This document shows positions 22,854 to 28,902 of a stretch of DNA of 28,902 bases, piece after piece. Position numbers and translations under genes: made by a program. The notes under the pieces were generated by a model. The model was given only the letters and a program-made list of their open reading frames with translations, made no database searches and was not told the origin of the DNA. Position 1 is the stretch's first letter. Every line of letters starts with the position of its first letter. The DNA is taken from positions 1-28,902 of the forward strand of contig JAAEOP010001149.1 in the NCBI GenBank assembly GCA_024223125.1, written 5' to 3'. The stretch is from Chloroflexota bacterium. Its GTDB lineage: Bacteria > Chloroflexota > Anaerolineae > Promineifilales > Promineifilaceae.

Positions 22854-24086
22854 ATGCCCGCTTTACGATCTCTTACTCGACAAGACGCCCGCCGTTTAGC
22901 CATCTCCCGGCAACATTTAGACGGCCGTCCCCCGCCCCCCATGCTCAATCTCATCCGCGATTTGGGCTGCATACAGCTTGACCCCATTCGTCATGTGGAA
23001 CGCACCCATTTGCTGACGTTGTGGAGCCGTTTGGGCCAATTTGAGGAAGCGGAATTGGATAAGCTGCGTTTTAGCGACCGTCGCTTGTTTGAATATTGGG
23101 CGCATGCCGCTTCCCTCGTTTTAACCGAGGAGTACCCGGTGCATAAATGGCATATGGATTTGCTTGGCGACGAGACTCGTTCGCGCTGGGCGCGGAACAT
23201 CAAAAAATGGTTTGAGGATGAGCCGGACATTTTGAATCCTTTGCAAGAAAATCTTATGTGGCAGTTACGCCAAAATGGGCCGATGTTGTCGCGGGAGTTT
23301 GAGACGGTAGCCAGAATGCCTTCTAGCTGGTCAAGCGGCCGTTACGTCAGCCGCCTGCTCGATTATTTGTGGTCAACGGGGGAGGTGATGGTATACGGCC
23401 GTCCGGGTAATCAACGCCAGTGGGGGTTGGCCGAAGAATTTTGGCCCAATTGGACGCCACAGGAAAAATGGGAAGCAGATCAAGTGACAACCTTTGCCGT
23501 CCAAAAAGCAATCCGGGCTTTGGGCGTGGCTACGCCCAAACAGATCAAAAAACATTACACTCGTGGAGTCTATCCCGGTCTGGCTAACATTCTTAAAAAG
23601 CTGACAGAGGCGGGTACAATTGAACCGGTGCAAGTTGTAGAAAATGGCGCAGCGCTAAAAGGAGATTGGTATTTGCATGTTGAAGATGTGTCGCTGCTTA
23701 CCCAAATCCAGGCTGGAGATTGGCGGCCGCAAACTACCCTGCTTTCCCCATTTGATAACCTGATTTGTGACCGGGACCGCACTGAACTGCTGTGGGATTT
23801 TCATTATCGTATTGAAATTTATGTGCCCGTTAAAAAGCGAGAATATGGTTACTATGTTTTGCCTCTTTTGCGTGGCGACCGGCTGATCGGCCGTGTTGAT
23901 TCTAAAATGGATCGCAAAACCAAAACATGGCACATTCACAATATATATGCTGAAAAAGGGGCGTCGCGGAGTGTGAAGACTATTCGTGCCATCAGAAAAT
24001 CGATCAAATCTTTGGCAAAATTTTTGGGGACCAAAACCATTACCTGGGGAAATGTGCCAGACAAATGGGGGAAGCTGGTTGACTAA
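22854..24086 (+). CDS. Winged-helix DNA glycosylase of the AlkX/YcaQ (HTH_42) family
   Basis: 410 residues, the usual length for the family. E. coli YcaQ (AlkX) removes alkylated bases and unhooks interstrand crosslinks; its relative AlkZ protects producers of azinomycin. The catalytic Q-phi-D motif of the YcaQ branch is present as Q41-L42-D43 in CIQLDPIRHVERTH. Other family blocks are RLFEYWAHAASL, the winged-helix segments around 130-230, LLSPFDNLICDRDR and GDRLIGRVDSKMDRKT. The start at 22854 is set by AGGAG 7 nt upstream; a Met ten codons earlier lies on the predicted -10 and is unlikely. It is a single gene with its own promoter, ending 102 bp before a convergent STAND gene, with a triloop hairpin between them. 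Substrate range is inferred. Confidence 0.9.
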   Translation: MPALRSLTRQDARRLAISRQHLDGRPPPPMLNLIRDLGCIQLDPIRHVERTHLLTLWSRLGQFEEAELDKLRFSDRRLFEYWAHAASLVLTEEYPVHKWHMDLLGDETRSRWARNIKKWFEDEPDILNPLQENLMWQLRQNGPMLSREFETVARMPSSWSSGRYVSRLLDYLWSTGEVMVYGRPGNQRQWGLAEEFWPNWTPQEKWEADQVTTFAVQKAIRALGVATPKQIKKHYTRGVYPGLANILKKLTEAGTIEPVQVVENGAALKGDWYLHVEDVSLLTQIQAGDWRPQTTLLSPFDNLICDRDRTELLWDFHYRIEIYVPVKKREYGYYVLPLLRGDRLIGRVDSKMDRKTKTWHIHNIYAEKGASRSVKTIRAIRKSIKSLAKFLGTKTITWGNVPDKWGKLVD

Positions 24087-24120
24087 CTAAGTGGGCGTCT
24101 AAGAATAACTTCCCATTTTT

Positions 24121-24153
24121 AAATTGGTTCATTCTTGGAGAATGAACCAATTT
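24121..24153. repeat. Triloop hairpin repeat, copy D
   Basis: A perfect 15-bp stem (left arm AAATTGGTTCATTCT) surrounds the loop TGG and is followed by UUUU-GGGG on the plus strand. Compared with copy B, the first two stem pairs differ. It is the only structured element between two convergent genes and could terminate the plus-strand gene, though the U-run is short. Confidence 0.9.
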
Positions 24154-24188
24154 TGGGGGAACTAAATTATGGGCAGTTACTAACGATT

Positions 24189-26924
24189 TCACTCCGGTTG
24201 GTTGGCAAACCAGCGCCGTATCAATTCAATCTGAAAGCGGCAGCCCCCATTTACCGATTCAATCAACTCACGGTGTTGTAATTGTTTGAGAATGGCCGGG
24301 GACATTTGGGTTAAGCTGGCTTGATCGGCCACTCCTCCTTCACCCACTTTTGCTAATTGGCGCAAGGCGGCCAAACCGGCCCCATCCACCTGATTTTGTT
24401 TGATGTCGGCAAAGAAGAAGCTGCCGTGGGTTAAGGCTTCGGGCACGGCCGTTTCCACATCAGCCACCGTTGCCAACCGCCGTTGTTTGGGGGGTTGATC
24501 ATTTTTCAAGGCTACAATTTCGGCGCACAAAAGCTGTACTAAAAAGGGGTGACCTCGCGTCAAATCCAACACCCGTTGGCTGGCGTCTGATTCATAACGC
24601 AAGGCAAAATCTTGTACCGGAGATTCTACTAACTGCCGTGTTTCCGTCTCGTTCAAATAACCAATATGGATTACCTGCACATTGATCAGATAACTTGACC
24701 AGCGCTGAAACTCATCTAGCGTGTGTGAGCCGGACAGCAGCGCCTTAAACTGCGGTCGGTGTTGGATGAGATGACGTAACATGCCCAGCACAATTTCTTC
24801 TTCAAAACGGCCGTGTTCCAACACCCTTTCCAATACTTCAAACTCGTCCAGCATTAGTAAAGCCATCTGCCCGGCTAAACTGATTTCTACGGCGTCCAGC
24901 CATTCTTCAAAGCGAGTAAAAGGATCATCCAGCAGCATCTCACGAGTCAAATCGGGCAGAGCCACTCCCCGTTGCCGTTGGGCCGACCGGCACATTCCCC
25001 GCCCTATGTTGTAGAGAAAACCGGCCTCATCTTTAGCGCGGGATGCAGGGCCTTGCAAGTCTACAAATAGGGGTACGATGCTGCTGGGCAGCAGCCGCCC
25101 CAGGTTATTGAGCAGAGATGTTTTACCTACTCGCCGCTGCCCATATAGCAGTAAGGGCGGCTGGCGACGGTCACGCAATAATTGTTCAATACGGCCGCTG
25201 ATGTCGGTACGGCCGATAAAAATTTCCTGCTTTTCGGTGAGGGGCACGCCGATGATGTAGGGGCTGTCAATCTCTTGCCGTAGTTCGGATTCTACGGCTA
25301 ATGCCTGGGATTTTTGTTCGATGATATGCCGCCAATCGGCCGCTATGGGGCGGAAGCGTTCGGCGTAAGGCTCATTACTGCGGGTTAGCTCGCGCAGTAA
25401 GCCATCTAGCCTGTCTTCAACGGCGTGCAAGGCCAGCCGCTGGTTGTAGGCGCTTTCTTGCTGTAAGGCGGCGGCCACATCGCTGCTGAGGCGGCTGAAA
25501 CTTCGCAGCAGGGCGCTGGCTGGGCCGGTTAAATCACCGCTGGCCAGGCCGGGGTGGACGGAGGCGATAGATTGGCTGTCGCTGCATTGGCTCAGGCGAG
25601 TGGCGTCCTGTTCAATTTGGGCGGCTTGAGCGGCCCAGCGTTGGCGAGTAGCGCTGAGGTAGGCCATGGCGGTGCGAGCTTCGGCTACATCGGTTTGTAC
25701 AATCAGCAGCAAATATTCGTCCAGATTGAGGAGAGGGAGACGTTGTAATTCATCCCAAAAGGCGGAGTGCCAGCGGAAGTGGGGCACGGCCGTGGGGTCA
25801 TTTAGGCGGTTTTCATCCAATTGCATAAGCAGCATGTTCCAGGCCATCAAAAAGGGATAAATGAGAATGGGACGCCACCAGGCCAGTGTCAGGCCGAGTA
25901 AAAGTCCGACAAAACTGAACCAGAGGTAAGGACCAAAAGAGATGCTTTCGGTGGCGAAGAAGAAGAGACTGGCTCCGCTGCCCAATGCACCCGCCAACCC
26001 ACCGGCCCAGACCCCGGCAATCTTTTCGGCCAGAACGTAGGGTAGGGCAAAGGTGGCCGCGATGAAGGCCAACAATGCGATCCCTTGCAGCAGGCTGCGG
26101 ACGGGTGTTGTGCCCGCAAACTGTCCGGCCAGGGTGATGATGACGCCGATGATGAGTCCGGCGATGAGGCCCCGGTTGAGATTGTTACTGCGCCAGCCGA
26201 CGGCCGTGCCAAACACAAATCCTGAGGCGGCTCCGGCCAACACATTATTGGCCAACAAAGCAGCCAACTGCCCAGCGCCAATGCCTACCAGAAGGCCGAC
26301 AATGATGCCGCTGACTTGCCGTAGAAAAGAGACAGAGGCGTCGGCTTCACGCTTTTCACGAGTGATGCCCATACCTACGCCGTAAGCCAATCCCCCGGCC
26401 AGCCCGCTCATCAACCCAATGAGGACGCTGAGGATGAGGTCGGTTTGGTAGAGACGGCCGTTAACTTCCAAACTACCCGCACTGTTAACGATAAGGCTGC
26501 TGCCGATGCCCATGACCAGTGCGGCAGCAATACCGATGGTGGTTCCAATTGCCAAACTGCCGGCAATGCTGGTAGCGATACTGGTGATCAAACCCAAGGA
26601 GACGCCAATCATTACGCCCAAAAAAATGGTCCCCGTTGGTAATTGTAGGATGGTGAGAATGAAGATTAAGGTGAGAGCGACCAGGATGGGCCAGGCCAGA
26701 AAAGTCTGGATTAGAAAGCGCCAGATACTGCTGTTGCCCCACTGCTGCCGGTTCAGATCAGACAGGCTGAAGTCGGGGGAGAGTGCAATGTCTATGCGGG
26801 ACAGGTGGCTGCGCCAGGCGGTGGGGTGGATAAACAGCCAGCCGAGTAAACGTAGACTACCCAGGATGAGGCTGCGGGGCAGGTGGGGGGCGTCGGTGTA
26901 GCGGTTTTGGAGATCACCTCTCAT
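24189..26924 (-). CDS. STAND/AAA_16-type ATPase with glycine-rich multi-pass membrane N-terminus
   Basis: 911 residues. Residues about 70-365 form some ten membrane helices rich in Gly zippers (GLMSGLAGGLAYGVGMGI, GLLVGIGAGQLAALL). A helical cytosolic region follows (about 370-560), rich in Ala, Gln and Arg. The ATPase begins with IFIGRTDISGRIEQLL near 570, Walker A GQRRVGKTS near 593-601, Walker B ALLMLDEFEVLER near 686 and the sensor-like ALLSGSHTLDEF. A winged-helix-like end (QLQHRELIESVNGGCRF) closes it. STAND ATPases act as ligand-triggered switches; the membrane part would be the sensor or effector. I cannot tie it to a named system. The start has GAGGA 8-9 nt upstream. It follows the SARP-AAA gene by 69 bp on the same strand, so the two probably form an operon. 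Confidence 0.85.
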   Translation of the reverse strand: MRGDLQNRYTDAPHLPRSLILGSLRLLGWLFIHPTAWRSHLSRIDIALSPDFSLSDLNRQQWGNSSIWRFLIQTFLAWPILVALTLIFILTILQLPTGTIFLGVMIGVSLGLITSIATSIAGSLAIGTTIGIAAALVMGIGSSLIVNSAGSLEVNGRLYQTDLILSVLIGLMSGLAGGLAYGVGMGITREKREADASVSFLRQVSGIIVGLLVGIGAGQLAALLANNVLAGAASGFVFGTAVGWRSNNLNRGLIAGLIIGVIITLAGQFAGTTPVRSLLQGIALLAFIAATFALPYVLAEKIAGVWAGGLAGALGSGASLFFFATESISFGPYLWFSFVGLLLGLTLAWWRPILIYPFLMAWNMLLMQLDENRLNDPTAVPHFRWHSAFWDELQRLPLLNLDEYLLLIVQTDVAEARTAMAYLSATRQRWAAQAAQIEQDATRLSQCSDSQSIASVHPGLASGDLTGPASALLRSFSRLSSDVAAALQQESAYNQRLALHAVEDRLDGLLRELTRSNEPYAERFRPIAADWRHIIEQKSQALAVESELRQEIDSPYIIGVPLTEKQEIFIGRTDISGRIEQLLRDRRQPPLLLYGQRRVGKTSLLNNLGRLLPSSIVPLFVDLQGPASRAKDEAGFLYNIGRGMCRSAQRQRGVALPDLTREMLLDDPFTRFEEWLDAVEISLAGQMALLMLDEFEVLERVLEHGRFEEEIVLGMLRHLIQHRPQFKALLSGSHTLDEFQRWSSYLINVQVIHIGYLNETETRQLVESPVQDFALRYESDASQRVLDLTRGHPFLVQLLCAEIVALKNDQPPKQRRLATVADVETAVPEALTHGSFFFADIKQNQVDGAGLAALRQLAKVGEGGVADQASLTQMSPAILKQLQHRELIESVNGGCRFQIELIRRWFANQPE

Positions 26925-26993
26925 AGGAATTGTCCTCTGGATGAGGGGTAAGATGATGAGGTGACTTGCATACTTGCCACTTGCAACTCGGAG

Positions 26994-28643
26994 TCATGAT
27001 TTTGCCGGTTGGATAAAGGGGGTAATTTGGCGACGGCCGTCAATCTGCCAGGCATCTCCTTCATCTCCTTCTTCCAGAGCTAACAATCGTTCGCGGCAGA
27101 GGATTTGCAGCGGCATGGGCCAGCGGCCGCTTTCGGCCAATATCCAGGTGATGTCTGCTTCGGAAAAGGGGAGGGGAGAGGCAGCCATTAGCTCACGAGC
27201 GGCTGGTTCTGTGAGAGGGTGGAGGACGGCCGTGTAGCCAAAAATATTAAAAAATGGCGAACCTAAACCTTGATGCTGGGCCAGAGAATCGGGCGGTTCA
27301 TGGCTGGTCAGAATGAAGCCCAAATTACCATCTACCAGGTTAGTTGCCAGTGAGCGCAAACTTTCCCAAAAAGCATCGTCCAGTTGAGGATACCGGGCCA
27401 GGGCGACGCCAATTTCATCCAGCAAAATGACGGTGGGGGTATGCAAATGGTCGGCAACAATATCCAGGAAAGTGTCAATATCACAAAGGTCGGGCAAAGG
27501 GAATGACATTTGGGTTAGCAGGTAGCGTAGCAACCCGTCAATTGTGCCCAGGCGCGGGTCTTGAAAATCTACAAGGACCCAGCGATAGGAAGCAGGATTG
27601 TGCAGCCAATTTTGTGTTTGTTGCGGCCGAAGCTGGTTGGCGGGTATGTGGGTGATATTTCGCAAATAGTGCAGCAAAGATGTTTTTCCACTGCGCCGGG
27701 GGCCGATGATGGCTGCATTTTGCAACGGCCGCTGACGGATCATATTAAACAGGCGTCGGATTTCTCGTTCACGGCCGAAAAACTGGGCCGGGTGGGTGAT
27801 GGGAGGGCCGGCGATGAAGGGTGGTGAGGGGGTGAGGGAGTGAGGGGGTGAGGAAGTGGGGTGATAAGGGGGGGGAGGGGTGAGGGGTGATGAGGGGGGG
27901 GGGAGTTGGTTGTGGCGGATTTGGTTGGCGAGGGCGGCCGTTTCCGGAGAGACATCCACACCGAGTTCATCTTGTAATTGTTCCCGATATTTTTCTAACT
28001 GACTGAGGGCCATGGTTCGTTGTCCGTTGAGAGCTAACAGCCGCATAAGCAAACGATGGCTGGCTTCGCGGGTAGAGTCAAGAGCGATCAGACGATGAGC
28101 GATAGAAATACCGGCTTCGTAGTTGGCCTGTTCACAATACAATGCTGCCAGCCGATCATGCCCCTCAATGGCTAATCGCTGAAATTCGACCCGCTGTTGT
28201 TGCAACCAGGCTTCAAAATTGGGAGCCTGACGCACATAAAAACCATCTAAGAATTCGCTGCGGTAAAGGGGGACGGCCGTTTCCAGTTGGCTAATGTTGG
28301 GGGTGGAATGGGGTTGTTGTTTGACGGCCGTTAAAAACTGTTCTACATCCAACCAATAAGCAGACTCTCGATTAAAGGTGATGGTCTGGTGGGTGATGGT
28401 TAGATAGGGATCGGCCGTCTGACGTAATTTCATAATGACTCCGCGCAGATTGCGACGAGCGCCCGCTTCGGGTAGTTCCCCCCATAACAGGGCGGCTAAT
28501 ATTTGGCGAGAATAAGAACGGCCGTTGACCGCCAAGTAGCATAACAGAGCCTGGGCTTTGGCTGAAGCCAGTTCTTCCAGAGGGGAATTGTCTAAAGAAA
28601 GTTGTAATTGTCCTAGTAGAGCCAGATTTAGTACTTTTGTCAT
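26994..28643 (-). CDS. SARP-BTAD-AAA ATPase transcriptional regulator
   Basis: 549 residues. The N-terminus is a SARP winged helix (NLALLGQLQLSLDN, QALLCYLAVNG, LLWGELPEAGARRNLRGVI), then the BTAD helical domain to about 240, ending YREQLQDELGVDVSPET. A Pro/Ser/Thr linker (about 246-278) encoded by a G-rich repeat leads to an AAA_16/ORC-like ATPase: FFGREREIRRLF, Walker A IGPRRSGKTSLL near 311-321, Walker B VILLDEIGVAL near 402, and GFILTSHEP as sensor. I chose ATG at 28643 (MTKVLNLALLG), where the SARP homology begins; the longer frame adds no family sequence. Such proteins activate promoters when the ATPase releases the DNA-binding part. The downstream partner is a membrane STAND ATPase. 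An 11-bp direct repeat sits 37 bp upstream, a candidate self-operator. Confidence 0.88.
   Translation of the reverse strand: MTKVLNLALLGQLQLSLDNSPLEELASAKAQALLCYLAVNGRSYSRQILAALLWGELPEAGARRNLRGVIMKLRQTADPYLTITHQTITFNRESAYWLDVEQFLTAVKQQPHSTPNISQLETAVPLYRSEFLDGFYVRQAPNFEAWLQQQRVEFQRLAIEGHDRLAALYCEQANYEAGISIAHRLIALDSTREASHRLLMRLLALNGQRTMALSQLEKYREQLQDELGVDVSPETAALANQIRHNQLPPPSSPLTPPPPYHPTSSPPHSLTPSPPFIAGPPITHPAQFFGREREIRRLFNMIRQRPLQNAAIIGPRRSGKTSLLHYLRNITHIPANQLRPQQTQNWLHNPASYRWVLVDFQDPRLGTIDGLLRYLLTQMSFPLPDLCDIDTFLDIVADHLHTPTVILLDEIGVALARYPQLDDAFWESLRSLATNLVDGNLGFILTSHEPPDSLAQHQGLGSPFFNIFGYTAVLHPLTEPAARELMAASPLPFSEADITWILAESGRWPMPLQILCRERLLALEEGDEGDAWQIDGRRQITPFIQPAKS
27810..27912. repeat. G-rich octamer-type repeat encoding a Pro/Ser linker
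   Basis: On the plus strand GTGAGGGG, GTGAGGGA, GTGAGGGG and GTGAGGAA follow in 8-nt steps, then runs of eight and ten G separated by short spacers. On the coding minus strand this reads as the low-complexity LTPSPP/HPTSSPP linker between BTAD and AAA. The G-runs could form quadruplexes on the non-coding strand. Confidence 0.8.
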
Positions 28644-28679
28644 GCGCCAAATCCCATAAAACGGGCCAAAATAACAGTA

Positions 28680-28727
28680 GATCAACGCTTGATCAACGCT
28701 TGATTAGCAGCCAGCCAGTATGATAAT
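28680..28727. promoter_or_regulatory. Divergent promoter region with perfect 11-bp direct repeat (predicted SARP operator)
   Basis: GATCAACGCTT occurs twice without a gap (28680-28690, 28691-28701), with a third partial GAT. The last bases start TTGATT (28700-28705), a -35 that is followed after 16 bp by GATAAT (28722-28727), pointing to the TadE-like gene. On the other side the repeat ends 37 bp before the SARP-AAA start codon. The repeat unit differs from TTTGTGGAC of the other two sites, so a different SARP may bind here. Confidence 0.5.
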
Positions 28728-28809
28728 GATGATATATGAACTGTCAAAGCGCAATCAGTATACAACATCCGTGAAAATTGGTAGAAAAAGTGTTCAGATG
28801 GAAAGACCA

Positions 28810-28902
28810 ATGAATAAATTTAAGAAAAAGTACGAAGAATCCCCCGGACAGGCTTTAGTAGAATTTGCCCTGGTTATATCGGCCGTGTTAATGATGATGT
28901 TC
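28810..28902 (+). CDS. TadE-like pilus/secretion protein, 3' end outside window
   Basis: The first 31 codons only. A short basic lead (MNKFKKKYEES) is followed by PGQALVEFALVISAVLMMMF, the classic TadE/TadG N-terminal motif in which a Glu at position 5 of the hydrophobic stretch follows GQALVEFAL. Such proteins are pseudopilin-like parts of the Flp/Tad pilus, cut by a prepilin peptidase. I prefer ATG at 28810, with GGAAAG 6 nt upstream, over the in-frame ATG at 28798. A promoter (TTGATT-16-GATAAT) lies about 80 bp upstream. Confidence 0.8.
   Translation, partial: MNKFKKKYEESPGQALVEFALVISAVLMMMF

Noticed and set aside
24470..26901. Many long open frames opposite the STAND ATPase gene
   Set aside because: They are antisense shadows in a GC-rich gene, with low-complexity composition and no family motifs.

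Overview
The window looks like chromosomal DNA of a Chloroflexota bacterium, most likely of the Anaerolineae group. This is inferred from the gene families only; there is no rRNA or marker gene here to prove it. The clues are SARP/BTAD regulators fused to NACHT or AAA ATPases, GT-C membrane proteins, a secreted beta-helix/DUF11 protein ending in FLPIVMSED, and repeat-rich intergenic DNA. The palindrome ACGGCCGT occurs about 49 times by hand count, against an expectation of about 0.4 for a random 8-mer in this length.

Layout. Positions 1-1165 hold the 3' end of a formylglycine-generating-enzyme-like (SUMF1) gene and a truncated REP-associated transposase remnant among hairpin repeats. Positions 1176-4347 hold a copper operon on the minus strand, csoR-copZ-copA, with a GC-tract CsoR-type operator. 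A fragment of a PD-(D/E)XK nuclease gene, dtd and a long-form rmlA follow up to 6228. Positions 6590-10855 are a plus-strand cassette for lipid-linked sugar and envelope work: a GT-C-like membrane protein, a DPM1-like GT2, an LPG-synthase-TM-type membrane protein and a methyltransferase. A second GT-C-like membrane protein faces it at 10878-12590. Positions 12946-19077 are minus-strand: a small conserved-looking protein, a 1133-residue secreted beta-helix protein, an SGNH-hydrolase lipoprotein and an ABM-domain protein.

Positions 19245-28643 are dominated by signalling NTPases: a SARP-BTAD-NACHT protein with a membrane C-terminus, and a minus-strand pair made of a SARP-BTAD-AAA protein and a STAND ATPase with a glycine-rich multi-pass membrane N-terminus. 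Between them lie an Rpn/DUF4351 nuclease relic, a large inverted repeat and an AlkX/YcaQ-type DNA glycosylase. The window ends in the first 31 codons of a TadE-like pilus protein.

The least ordinary signals are repeats. (1) Mirrored heptanucleotide tandem repeats occur at four loci, two of them read in frame inside proteins (CopA and the membrane protein at 10878). (2) A 33-bp hairpin family (15-bp stem, 3-nt loop in three copies, plus one longer variant) occurs between genes, beside a RAYT remnant. (3) Three 11-bp-period direct repeats lie upstream of the beta-helix, lipase and SARP/TadE genes, with the geometry expected of SARP operators. (4) The ACGGCCGT palindrome is present nearly everywhere but absent from about 16.4-19.3 kb, which marks the lipase region as possibly acquired.
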